NCBI GenBank assembly: GCA_035582835.1
Contig: JAYKAV010002932.1
Span: forward strand, 482,625-546,624
DNA: 64,000 bases
Direction: 5' to 3'
From: Phoebastria nigripes
Taxonomy: Eukaryota; Chordata; Aves; Procellariiformes; Diomedeidae
In this document: positions 1 to 13,100 of the stretch, piece after piece
Position numbering within the stretch: the first letter of the stretch is position 1
Layout: every line of letters starts with the position of its first letter
The notes under the pieces: generated by a model
Databases searched by the model: none
What the model was told of the DNA's origin: nothing
The model's input: the letters and a program-made list of their open reading frames with translations, nothing else
Position numbers and translations under genes: made by a program

Positions 1-3000
1 GCGCCCCATGCTATCGTGAACTTTAACTGTGCAACCTCAATGTTGTGTTCACGTACCTTTCTGTTGTATCTAGCAGGGTTCCTCTTAATAAGAGTACTGT
101 CACATTCTGTGTTTGGGCACTGCACAATTTCTCCTCGTCCTTATATCTCACCCCTGCTGAATGAGTGGCAACACTCTATTATGAAAAACAAATCCCATTG
201 TCTGTGTGTAGCAAGAGCTAATCTCAGCTGCTTTGTTCTATAACAAAGCAAGAAACAGCTGCTGAGATTAATAGGCAAGGTGAAGATGAGGTGGTTCAAT
301 CCATCATCAAATTGGTTCACTTGAAGTGTACTACAGAGCAGAAGGATTACCACTATTCTCTAGCAAATCACTAGAAAAAAAGCCAGAAGGAAACCTTGTT
401 TTCCCTTACTAAGATGAAGAGGTTATACATAGAGAGAGATGTCTAGAGAGATTTTTGGGATTGGGAGGATGTCTGAGAAATAGCTTAGGCAAAAATTGAA
501 ATGTTAGCATCCGAACAAAAAAAAGTCAGCAAGCTCCAGTTGTTGTCCTGTTGTTCTTTCATACTTATCCCCTTCCTATTTTCCCCATTTCTTTTCCTTT
601 TCTTTCTACTTAGTGGTAACCATGTTGTCTGCCAGCTAGCTCCAGGGCACGAACCCTTTGTATTCAAAATCCTGCTAGTGTTTTCTCCACAACTTTCCCA
701 ACAAAACTTTGAGGTTAACTTAAAAAAAAAAAAAAGAGAGAGAGACATTTTAAATTATCAAATACTGTGTCGTTTTTGTTCTTTCTGGTTTTGAGCCTTT
801 TTAGACTTGCTGCTTTGCAATCTGCAGGGGCATAGAGTTGTCTTCAATGTCATGACTTCAGCAACTTGATTTTATTGTTTAAAACAATACTCAGCAGCAT
901 TAGGTATATCATAAAAGACTGGCAGTCAAGAAATCATGTGGCTTATTCAAATCCTGGATCACTTGCCCTAAGGCAAACACTGAGTCAGTGGCAGAGCAAG
1001 TTATCTGTGGGTCTGCTGCTGGAGGATATTCTCCATGGTGGCGTATTGGCCTCTGTTTTAAAAACAAAAAACCTCCCAACCAATCCCCCCGACCCCAGAC
1101 CCTGCATGTAGTTGTGTGTAGTTTGCAGGTAGTTGTAATTGCACGCTGTTTAATAATCCTTCTCTTCAAGAAATTATAATGCATATTAAATAAAAAGCCA
1201 ATAAATGAAAAAGCATTTCTCAGGCTCTGCTTTTGTATAGCTTTCTGTAAAAAGATTTTCNAAGCCGACTCCCATTCACCCTGCTGTAGGAACTCACAGC
1301 TGACGTTTTACTTGTCTATAGAGCAATAGGTTAGAGTATATTAGAACATTCTGCCAAACAGCCATGTGTTTTGTTTTACTGCTGTTTTCCAAAGTCTTTC
1401 ATAGTCAGATACGAGATGGAAAGCCATCTGCTTTGCCAATTAAAGTAGATTGAGACACAGAATATCTGTGTTGTGCTCATTCAAACTCCATTCGAGAAAA
1501 AATATAGTTGTCTTTAGTGCATTCGGTGTGCTGTAGAAGACAGGTAACATTCTTATTGAATTGGGCACAGNTGATTGTAAACATAAGTGAAACTTACTTG
1601 TTTTAAAAGCCTTTGTTTGTCCTAGTATGTCAACAAAAGGCTGCTTTATTTCCTGTTGCTATTGACTGTATACAGACCATTTGTTTCTCTGTCACAAGAT
1701 AAGGTGCCTGCTATGGAAAGCTGGTGACATAACTGGTGACTAAGGTGAACTGAGCTCTTATCTGCTAAAAGACATGGACAAATTACTAACTATGAAAAAT
1801 AGTTCTGACTTGATGATACAAGGAAACTTTTTCACTGTTTGGATAGTCAGGTATCGGCACAGGTTCCCCAGAAAGGTTGATCAGTCTCTCTCCTCGGAGG
1901 TTTTTAAGACCCAACTAGCTCAAGCCCTGAGCACTGTGGTCTGATCCTGTTGCTGATCCTGCTTTGAGCAGGAGGTTGGGCTGGGGGCTTCTGAAGGTCC
2001 CTTGGAGCCGGGGTTGTTCTGCGGGTCTAAGCATTAGCAACAAAGTCCTGCCTTGCTGCCCATTTCACTAGGCTGGCTGCTCTGAGTTTGCAAAGAGATT
2101 GATTTGATTACTCGTTAAACGGCAGATTTACACCTAGGAAAGGCTGCATAATGTATGAGACAGAGGAGGAAAAGTTCCATCTCAGCAGAGATCTGTCTGC
2201 CTCTAAAGCAGGATTTTCAGCCTCAGTAATCTCTGGTGTCCTGAAGGGCCTGGGAGCCCCCTCTGACAGGGCAGGCTGGCTCTGATTTTGTGTTAATTGG
2301 CACTTTAATTGTGTTAATTTGACACTGTGGTTCCACAGCGTATGCTGCCACTTAATTTGGGTAAAGTTTGCTTGTAGAGTAAGATACATGCAGTGTTTGC
2401 CTGCAGCATTTCAGTTTTGTTTGTTTACTGGAGAGACTGAACAGGGCGCTTAAATGTTGGCTCCTGCTCGTACAGCGTCCCGAGGCACCCAGGCTGTTCC
2501 CCATGGGTGCTTGGCAAGGTCAAGGCCACATCTTTTGTCTCATGGAGCTGTCACTCTGCCAGTCCGCACAGAAAACCTAACTGTTGTCCTGTGCGGAGTG
2601 CTAGTCTATTAAAGTCCGTTGTACAACATTATGTGTTGAAAGAGCATCTATGGCATTATGGTCATCACGCCCTTAGCTTTTCTCCCTTGTCACATTTCAG
2701 AAGCCCTGGGTCACGCAAAAGTGGCCAGCCTAAACAGAAAAACATCTCTGATTAGCATGGTCTTGTTTTCACTGAGCTGGTGTAAATCACATCTGTTAAG
2801 ATGATGTGAAGTGTGGGGAGTGGTGTCTGCAGTGAAGGTGGAAGCTGGTCAGGCCAAAAAATGCTGCCTGGTGATTGCAGTCATTAAAAGCAGTAGGGAG
2901 AAAGAGAAGCTGATGCTGTCACTGACTCGGCTGTTTAAAAGTTGTCATTGTTTTTAAACCCCAAATCTTAAACCAGTGAAGCTGTTGTAATTCTTTCACT

Positions 3001-6000
3001 ACTTTAACAGATCTAAGATTTCTCTGCAGATTCTTTAAAGTGAGTATGTAACTTCAAAAAATTACATGATAAATTTTGTTTACTTTCTAGATATATGATC
3101 TGCCATCCCTTCTGCCCCCTCCTTTGAAGATCTTGCCTGTTAAGGACAGTAAACAGCACTTAACTGATGCTATCCTGGTTCCAACTGGTTTGAGGCTGCC
3201 CTTTTGAAACAGTTTTTGTTGCTGCAGTTTTTGATAAGCTTTTGCAGGGTGTAGTCTGGCAGCACAGCTAAACTGATGCGGTGATGGGCTGCTGTTGAAA
3301 GGGACGGTGTTGTACAGTCCCAGCAGCTCCCCTGGGCTGACAGCGGCATTTGCCCGACCATGCATCGAGCTCCTTGGAAATCTAAACCAGTAGAAAATGA
3401 ATGTTTTTCCTGCGAATTGACTCTGGGCTGGCTTGGTATGAGGTCAGCTGAGCTGCTGGCAACAGCACAAGTAAGAGGCTAGAGGAAAGAGGGAAAAGAG
3501 GCTCATCTGTATGGTTAAACTATTTTCTTAGACTTCATTTCTTTTGTATTTATGTCCATAAACCAGCACTGAAGCTGAAACAAACAGTACCCCGTCTTCT
3601 TACCCCTGCTGTTCTTCCCACAACTGCAACACCCCGTCCTCCCTTGTGCCAGTCAAGAATTTGCGTAGCCACGTGCTGAACTGCAGTGGAGAATTTGCCG
3701 GCCTTAATTTTGTTTTGATGGATTAGTTTTCACCAGTTTTCTTTTGTGTCACTGCACAAATGCTTGCACCAGAGCCAGCAGGGTGAGAAAAGGGAAGGAG
3801 CGAGTGGCCCAGGGTGCAGGGGAGGGTGACTGCTTATTTGACTGGATTTGGATTGTCTTAACTTGTGCCTGGAATTACAGTATTAGGCAATGATTATATC
3901 TGTACCCAGTATTTCACTGGTCCGTGAACATTTTAAAAATGTTTTCTGGGTTTATGAATTTGTCCCCGTGACATTTGGGAAATGTCCTTTCTTTTTTTCC
4001 CTCCCTGTATATTTTCTTTGCCATATGCACTGTGTAGGCTGCAACAGCCCGTGGGGTTGAGATTCAGGTGGCTGACTGATCCCTCACTTAGTCCATTTGT
4101 CCCAAGGACATAGCAGTGGGGAGGCTGTATTGTAAATGTTTGCTGGGACAGGGGCAAGACTTGTTTAAATCACTGACTATCTTTAAATCTTATGACTGAC
4201 TGGGAGAAATCAGATGGGAAGGAAGAGGTAGGGAAAGAAGATAGCAACTGTGAGGCTCAGTCAGAAAATGTTGGGACCCACTGTTGTGGAGGGAGCTCTT
4301 AGAATGGGCATGTGCTACAGAGACCGAAGGAAACGCTGGTAGGTAGAAACCTCTGAAAATTTTGCCTCATGTCCATATTCATTTTGACTTTCATCAGTCT
4401 TTAAAAAGGCTTTGCTAACACTGAGGGGGATGGAAAATGGTAATCGTTGCAGTGGTTACCCTTCTCAGTGGGACTGAGCTGTGCAGGTTTGCAGGCAGTG
4501 TGCAGATGTGTTGCTGCTATACAGAGGTCACTTGTATCGTGGTCAACAGCACGGATTGAGAGGAGGTGGGTAACCTTTATTGGCCCACTTATCATCACCA
4601 CACCGTCCACAGGATCCTTGCATCTTCCCTTTCCTTCAATCTTCGGTCACACTCTTCTGTCCTCACTGTCATTTGTTCCTTATAGAAGGAATTAATAAAG
4701 AAGAGCAGTTTCCTAAATAGGGTATTTAAAATGTTCTGAACCTACATGAAACAAGTTATAAAAATATGCTTGTGTCTTCTCCTTTTTCATTCCTGCAGAT
4801 GGAATTAGCTTCTCCCTGCAGAATATCCATCACTTCAGGGATTTCAGTAGTTTTTATTGTTGCAAGTTGCTGTTGGAGTGTCTCATTCAGAATGACTTTG
4901 CATCATGACCTTTCTGCTTTATAGCCCTGGAAGCTGTCATGCCTGCTGTGTTATCTCTGTTATTTATGTTATTTTCTATATGTTTTGCAGTGTTATTTCT
5001 ACAATCCCAAGCAATCATTAGCAGTCTTCCTAGTATCTGTGGGGCCATTGTCTCTATTAGTACTGGAGAGTTTGTACTGCAGGCACTTTGCGTAGTTGCC
5101 CAAAGCAGATTTTTGGATCAGAATTTATTCCCTCTGTGGCCTTGAGAGAGGCACTGAGCTGGGTTTCTCAGCAGGTATGGGGGATTTATGTCACTTCCCC
5201 TTACCACCCGTAAACATCATCTCTGCAAGCTTTTTCAGCGTGAATTTCAACTCCCAAGACACAGATGTTTATGCCAAGTTGTGATGCATCGTGCAAGCCA
5301 GTCCCCAGGCCTCTGTTTCCAGCAATTTCCTTGTGTGCTGGGTGGGACTTGGTGGTTTGCTGCTGCCTAGGGAGATTTTCCTTTCTCAGCTAGCACACTG
5401 TTGCCATACGTATGGATACACATTTCCATCTGAAAGTGTAAAATGATTGCCCACCGTTCAACCATTTTCAGATGCTCTTCTCGCTTCCCTCTGTCCCACA
5501 GATGTTCCAGCTAAGCCCATGTTTCCTTTCTGCAAATGCACTGTAAATGTGCAGATTTGACCATGTCAGAGCAACTGGCGTCTTTTTATTGCATGCATAT
5601 TTTGCATAGAAAAATCAAAGGCTCAGAAAAATCTTAGTTCCATCCACAGTTAATTAGTGTTCCCATCTACTTTTCTTGCTTGACTGGACTTGTAGAAGAG
5701 ACTAAAACTAGCAGAATTTGTGGCTAAATCCTTCCATCAGTTGTTTGCCACCTGTTTAGTATTGTAGGTTCTATCTGAATCTGATTGTCTGCATTCATAT
5801 CCTACCTATTCTATTGATAGTTTAGTTTGCTATTCACCATTAACATTACCCAAACTTAAACTAGATGTAATTAAAAAATATATTTTTCTGTCTGATGCTG
5901 CTATTGAAATAGCGAATCTTAGTTCCTAAAATTCAGTGTCTTGGTATCTTTGCTAGATTTTAGTCCTAACTGGATGGAGAATTTAATGAACTCAGTGAAA

Positions 6001-7095
6001 CACCTCCTGCAATTGCTTTGTGTTGTTCAGCAATCAAATAGTCCCTTTAGTCTACCAGGTCTGTGATGCTCTGCAAGTGCATGCATCCTAGGAGATTAAA
6101 ATTACTCTCATCAGTTACTGTCTACAGAGCCAGCCATGTTCTCTTACTAATCCATTATGCTGGAATGAGAATGTCTGTCTTAACCGCCACCGGCCCGCTA
6201 CCATCAGCCTGCTTCTTCCCTTCTGGGCCGTCACATTTCTTACTCGGTTGACTGTGCGAGACTTAGGTTTTATAAGTCCTTGTGGGCCTTTTTGCAACAT
6301 TTTCTATTATCATTGGCTTTCATTTGAATGGGTTGAGACTTGTGATTTGCTTCTCTTCCTCAGCGCAGCAACCACTGTTCTACCTACCTTTTTCCATTTG
6401 CTCTGAACTGCATTTGTCATAACTTTATTGTAGTGTCATTACAGTAGTGTTTCTCAGCATATTTTTATCTAACAACCTGCTATATTCAAAAAAGAAAATC
6501 AACAAACCACCTTGTGCAGTCTTACTGTCATGGTTCTCCTTTGCACCCAAATACTATAGTATAGTATATGGCTATACTTCTCCAGCTTATTGATAGGGCT
6601 TTTTGCTCCCACTTTGTTTGCATGCGTGGAAATGTGTGAATTTATTCTGGTTTGGTTTGTGTATTATGAAGCTGCAGTCATTTCACAAACCACTTCTGTT
6701 TAATGGAGTATTGGTTGAAAACAACTACCAAAGACTGCTTTCCAAAGAAAGACCCTTTCATTCTGTAACGGCAGTAATTTTCTGTGGGATGAAGACAAGT
6801 GAACTCATTTTCAATGTGATAAGTGAGGTTTCAGCCAGTGGGAACGTATTGTTGATTTTCAGTGCAGTGTTTCCCCTGGGTATATGCTTTATACGCTGAC
6901 CCTCATGGGCAAAGTAAGTAGTAGCTCCCATGTTTCAATTAAGACCTTTTTTTCATAAANTATTTTCAATGCTGAAATTTTCTATTCTCATTCTGCCTGT
7001 GAGTGCCCTTAACTGTTGTTGTAGGACCATCCAATTAGCTACTTGACTGGGCAATGTGGCAGCTTTTCTAATTCAGTCGACTTCACCTCTTACAG
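1..7095 (+). other. CLUAP1: CLUAP1 intron sequence upstream of the first visible exon
   Basis: AT-rich sequence without an exon I can support. Contents: an A-rich run followed by a short GA run near 721-747, and a CR1 fragment at about 1815-2030. The open frames here are short, interrupted and unlike any family I know. The missing CLUAP1 coiled-coil exons (the part before EAANML) were looked for and not seen. Confidence 0.6.
1815..2030 (+). repeat. CR1-type LINE fragment (3' part)
   Basis: The stretch shows the typical CR1 tail order: an 'aaactttttcact' segment, a 'caggttccccagaaaggttg' segment, a 'ctctcctcggaggtttttaa' segment, then 'ctgatcctgctttgagcagg', 'aggttgggctgg' and 'aaggtccc'. It reads in the + direction, is diverged, and lacks a clear terminal 8-bp microsatellite. 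Truncated copies of this kind are the commonest retroelement relics in bird genomes. Boundaries are approximate. Confidence 0.8.
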
Positions 7096-7168
7096 GAAGC
7101 AGCAAACATGCTACGTCTTATGCAGAACAGGCTGAAGGAAGAGGAACAGCACCTGCTTAAGAGTGGAA
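7096..7168 (+). CDS. CLUAP1: CLUAP1 exon: end of coiled coil
   Basis: A 73-nt exon, with TTACAG before it and GTAAGT after it. It enters at phase 0 with GAA and leaves one base over. It encodes 24 residues of heptad-like charged sequence ending in LLKSG, the end of the long coiled coil. Confidence 0.9.
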
Positions 7169-10100
7169 GTAAGTGGGATTTCTTCACCGCTTGTATTAGC
7201 AGAAAAATTGTGAAGTACTGGCTACTTTATGTATAAGTATCCACTTACAAGCCTGAAATGGAGAGGACATGGGATATATGACAGAGTCAACAGGCTATAT
7301 TAGAAAAAGTGGAATGATAATAACTTTAAAAGGACAACAGTGAAATAGGGAACCTAACCTCTGTGGTGAAATGTTCCTCTGCCTTGTAAATTTTACCTGC
7401 AGTACTGAGGGATGAAAACAGTCATCCACTAAACATGCTGTGCAATTGCAGTGAGCAGATTTTAGGCTTCATTTTACTATTATCAAAGCCTATACGGGCT
7501 AACTGTGGACACAGCATTTGTCCCAGCACAATGGGATTGCTGATGAAAGGTTGGTTTGCGAACAAACTCAGTTAGAGGATTCTACCCAGCAAAATGCTTG
7601 CGTGTAGGTGAGTAGTCTGATTGGTTTGTGGGACTGCTTGGCTGCCTCATATTACACATGTGCTGGTGTGCCTTGCAAAACTGGAATATAATTTCTGTCC
7701 TCAGCAGTTAGCCTGCCACATTGCATGGCATGGAGTTCAGTTATGTGTTCGGATTAATTCTTTGTGATGTGTCTATTGGATCATAACTTTCACAGATGAA
7801 AAACTCTCAGCTTGACATGCTCTTTAATATCACTAATCTTCAAAGTGGGGTCCACGTTTGCCTGCTTGCATTTGCTTGATTTTAGTGTACCTGCAAAATG
7901 TGAATGCAATTAAAATTTGGGTTTTTTTCTTTTTTTCTAAACTTCCTCTTAATTAATTAGAATTCTAGCTGAGGATCAGAAGGCAAAAATAACCTCTTGA
8001 GATTTTGCAGAAAGCTAACAAACCAGAGTTTGCTCCTTTTGAGCCAAGCATCAGCAAGAACTTCCTCATTAATTACCCCTGTGAATTTAATATTGCAATA
8101 TGTGCATTTTTATATGGTAGTGGGAAAAAATAGAAGGGGAGTTAATTCTCAGGATCAGAGGGAGAGACCATGAAAGCTGAAATTGAGTAAGGACATAAAA
8201 GTTGTGCTTCACAGTTTGGTCGCTGGCAGAGTTTTTCAGAGCAAGCTCATGAAAGAGGAAATTCACTCATTTCTGCCCATCTTTGATCTCATCTTCTTAT
8301 GTCAATGCAGTAAAAAGTAAAGAAGTTTTAGCTGAAACATAGGATTTGTAATATAAATTAAAAGAATGTGGAATTGTTTCAAGGATTTACGTGAGTGAAA
8401 AAGTCCAGGTTCTGCTATCTGACAGTTTCCAGGGTAAATAAGTTCAAGAGGAGAAGAATATCTATCATCGGTAATTAGCATTATGAAGTAAATGTGAAAA
8501 TTTGCTGACCTGCTTTCTGCTCGTCTGTGGATTTTCACTTGGAAAACTATTAGTCATTTTGCATAACTGAAATAATATGAACCTTGCCTTTTAGTGAGTG
8601 ATTTAACTGCCACCTAAGAACATGTGATTATGACTTTTAATGACCTAAAAATATTGCCATAATACATCTTTATTCAAGTACTTAATTGTCATAATTAGTA
8701 ATTATTCTAGTGATAAGAGCACCAGGATCCTGTTTCTCAGTGCTGGCTCATTTATTGACTGTCCCATAACCTTGGAAAATCAAGTCATCTTTGTCAGCTC
8801 CAGTCTGCCTTTATCTGCACATGGTGTGGAAGTCTGCAGAGTTGCAGAGGTGTAACTGAGACAATAAATTTGGCTCTTGGAGGCTGTTTCCCCAGTAACG
8901 AGCATGGAGCACGGCTTCATTATGGGGTGCTGTAAGGTTAATTTATTGAATGTTGTAAAGCGCTCTGAGACCATGGTTTGCTAACATATAACGATCAGGT
9001 ACCAGGCTGTGCTTTCCCCTTAGACCAGACCCCACTCTCCTCCTCTCATTATTAGTTAAATGGTGCCCTTTATACAATTCAAAACCAAGAGATTTGCTTT
9101 GGTAAGAGAATGCAGAGGTCGGTGTCTTAAATGCCATAGTGCCCTGTTAGGGATATGTTTGCAGAACAGTTACGTTAATCCCAGGATCCTAGTCACAAGA
9201 AAAATACATTTTTTGCACAAGAGGAAGCAAAGAAACAGCAGCAGAATCGGTGCAGCGTCACTGAACAGCTTTGCCTGCCCAAACTCCCCGCAAAGGTTAA
9301 TAGTGAAATTCACACAAGAAGTAGGAAGCATGATAAGGGATGGAGTTTCTGCCATAGAGGATTCCTGAGAACCCTACAACCTTGGTCTGGCGGTTAGTGA
9401 TTTTATCAACGAGTACTGTAAGCATTATGTGTATTTTGGGGAAATGGTGTAAAGTGCTACAGGCATGAGCACTTAAACCTTCTTTCACCTGTGTTTGGAG
9501 ATTCTGCATGCTACATCCTCCTTCTAAGGTAGGATGTGCCCTGTTAATGAGACAGACACAAGGAAGATTAAGGAAGGGCTTTTCTTCACCATCAGAAACA
9601 TCTTTCTAAAGTAGGTTTTGGGAGGAAAAAATACTTCCTTATTCCACTTGCATTTTTGAGTAATGCCCCCCACACAGAGCAAAGTGCTTTTATCCTAAGT
9701 TTTCTTCCATCTTCAGTTTGTCAAAAAATTTAGGACTTTGTTTTCTGGACCTTCAACCCAACAAATACATTGCGCCTGCTCGCAGGAGTGTTAAAGTAGA
9801 CCCTGCTCTGACTTGGTCTTGCTCATGCAATGGATTATGGAGAGGAAGGGATTTGCTTCTTCCCCTTGCAGCTCCACTCAGTGGAAGGTGGGCACGCTGG
9901 CCTGATGTCTCCCAGTATCCTAAGACTCTCTGGCTGAATCTTGAAGGTCCGGGGTGGTGGAGTGAGCTTCGTTTGAACAGATTCATTGCTTTCCTACACC
10001 GAGGGGTAGCACGGGGCCAGTGCCCCCTGCAAGGAAAAGGGAAGGTTCTCTAACTCTCATTACACTGTGCCCCTGAGAGCTGCAAAACACTTAATGAGGC

Positions 10101-13100
10101 TCTTCTAACAGCATAGGCTGGAATCTGGTGATAAATTTGTTACCATTAACTGATAAAAGTCAGCATCCATTCTGCCCCTGTAAGCACTCTTACCTTTGCG
10201 TACCTTTGTAATTGATGCAGTTCTCTTATTGTCTGGATCCTTTGACCTTATCTCCTGCTAATTTGGTAAGAAGGGTTGCAAATTAACAGTTCATTTCTCT
10301 GCAGCAGAAGTTGCAGGAATTCTGGGCAGCTCTCAGTTGAGTTTCAGGCTGAACTAACACCAGAGAAACCTAGATCATATTTCTTATAAAGAAGAGCTGT
10401 GGAATGTAGGTTGAATTGTGCAGGTCAGTGTTAAGAATATAGAAAGCCCCTAGATACGTCACGGTACTCGCATAAAATTTGCAAAAATGTTTAGTGTAAT
10501 TCAGAAGCAGCCTGGTTCTTATTTTCTTTTGCTAGCATACATTGCAAATCATCTTTTATTTCTGACAGAGCATCCCCATAAAACCACTGCACTAAAAAAA
10601 AAGAAAAGCTAACGCTAAGTTATGTGAAAACCCATTCTTAAATTATGTAAAGATGTTGAACTCTAAATACAGATCAGGCTTTGAGTATTATTTACATGAT
10701 GAAAATATATGCAATTAAGTATTTGCAGCAGTACAGAAATGTTTTTTGTGGTGAGTGGTAAGTAAATTGCTGTTATTTTTGTAATCTTTATTTCACGTAA
10801 GGTGCTTTAGAGAAACCAATATACGATGTGGTGTTTTTCACACAGCGTGCTGCCCTTGTGGCACATCCAAGGTTGGTGCAAAGTGACACATGCCAATTGC
10901 CTGAAACTCAGGGCTTGGTTTCCTTGTGGTTAATGGCACGGTGACTCTTAAAACATTGTATTAGACACTGCTCGGATGAGCAGTGAAGGCTGTTGATAGA
11001 ACTATTGTCAGGTGTAGACACGTGAAGAGTTGCTCTGATAATGGTTTGGTGTGAGAGGAGAGGGCTAGGAAGGTCACTGACCACAGCAGAAATTCAAGAT
11101 GTTTTTTCAGGTTCATCCAAGGTTGAAAAAACATGTTTGCTGAGCAAAAATTAACAAGTGGAAATGTTTCTAGACTGAAATACATTTTTTCAGACTAATC
11201 AGCTTATTACATTTACAGATCTTTCCTTCTCACTTTTTTACACACTTTTTCACATGTGTTTTCTTGCATTCTTTCTTTTTAAGATTTTTTTGTCAATTTA
11301 AAAGCAGACTATATAAACTATAGTTTAAAAAAAAAAAGTAAGATATTGTGTTTTGAAAATATAAAAATAAACCATTTGAATTTTTCAAAATATTTCCTGT
11401 ATTTATTTTGAGTAATGCTATGCCCAGGATTTGATTTCAGTTTGCAAAAGTATTTGCTGTAAAACTGAATTTTTACAGTCAACTGAATTGACTGTACCAC
11501 TTTCTGGTGTGCCGCTCTAGTCAGCCCACCCTGCATACTCTTGCTTGGTCTGAAGAATCAAAAAACATCCATGTTACACAGCATTTTGAAATTTGCAATA
11601 CTTCAATATTGTTCAGCAATAGCAACAGGATTAACTGATGCTCCTGGAGAGCTTCAGTTCTGCTCAATACACAACCAAAGCGTTTCCTTGGCCAGTTCTA
11701 CTTGCCGAGCTAACTCTTTCTTTTCTGACAGCCAAGGAAAATGTGCTTAGCTCTATCGTCTTGCTCAATTAAACAGAGCAAATAGATGTTGTGCTTTGCA
11801 TAGCAAGTAGCACTATGCTGTTGCAGTTTGGCGCTGCACTGAGTCTCTTGTACCCTTTNTACTCCAGAATTGATGCTTTAAAATTTGACAGCAGATAAAC
11901 AAAAAGCCCCATTGCAACAATTGCGGCATTTGAAGTGTAGCAGTGAGTCGCTGGGTAATTCCCACAAGGCGAGATGCCTGGATGATATTGCCAATGCTCA
12001 ACACTGTCACCAGCAGGATGCTCAGACCATCCATCTTCTTGTAACAGACACTTGGAATTTGTCCACAATAGTCTTGTGTTTTGCTTGTTAAATAATGGCA
12101 AATTCATGTTCTAATTTAATAGTACTTTGATGGATTCTTGGCTTTCAAGATCATTAGAAATAGTTATGGTCACTGAATATGACCTCTCTATAAAATGGGC
12201 CAAAAAATATCTTAGCTACTTATTCCTGTGCCAAGACTACAAATCCCAGTTTAAATGGAGCTTGTCATTAAGAGTTATTTTTAATTATTTCAAGTGACAG
12301 AGACCTATTACTTCCCTGGGTAGTGGTTAATCATCCTTACTGTTAAAAATGGGAGTTTGGATACTGTAGCAATAGACCATTTTAAAATGACCAAGCGAGG
12401 TAAGAAAGCGCACTTAGACCTCTACAACCTGCTGGCTGGTGTTTGTTGGTATGTTATTGCCCAGTTTGAGTCTACGAAGCTCTGAACATCCAAGCTTTCT
12501 GCTGAAGTTAGTAGGAGCCACGGGTGTTTGGACCTTGATCCAAGCTCTCAGTACCAGGATGAACTTTCCTCAGAGATCAGACGAAGGATCTCAGTTTTGT
12601 GCTAAGGACAAAGAATGTTCCCTACTGAAATTTATATTTTCTTCCTGTTCAAATTGCAGAGCTGCAAATCTGTAAGTATTCAGGCTGATGTACACAACTA
12701 GTGTCTCTGCGTTTGGTGAGACACAAGTATGGGTTTGGTAGAACCGAGGCTTTCAAGTGGGAACTGAACTTCACTCTGAATCCACCCCTTTTTTTTTTTT
12801 TTCCTGTTCTAAAATTTCATGCTATTTATTAAATGCATTTTATTTTGGATCAAGTGGCTGTCAGTTGCCTGCTTAATTTTCTCATGATGTTTGTTTCACC
12901 AAAATCAACATCCTGCTGAATCCAGTAATTGCTGTGGAGCCAGTGCCTGTGTTTTCAAAGCAGTGATTTTTATTATGAAATTTAACATGCTAAACAACAC
13001 TTACATCTAATTCGAAAGCATATCAATAAACAATGTCCTTTGTGCTCATTATCTTCACCACAGTACCTTCTTATTTTACAGTTGGATACATTTACTTGAA

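Noticed and set aside
1..7095. Earlier CLUAP1 coiled-coil exons
   Set aside because: No stretch encoding the expected coiled-coil sequence before EAANML was seen; they probably lie upstream of the window.
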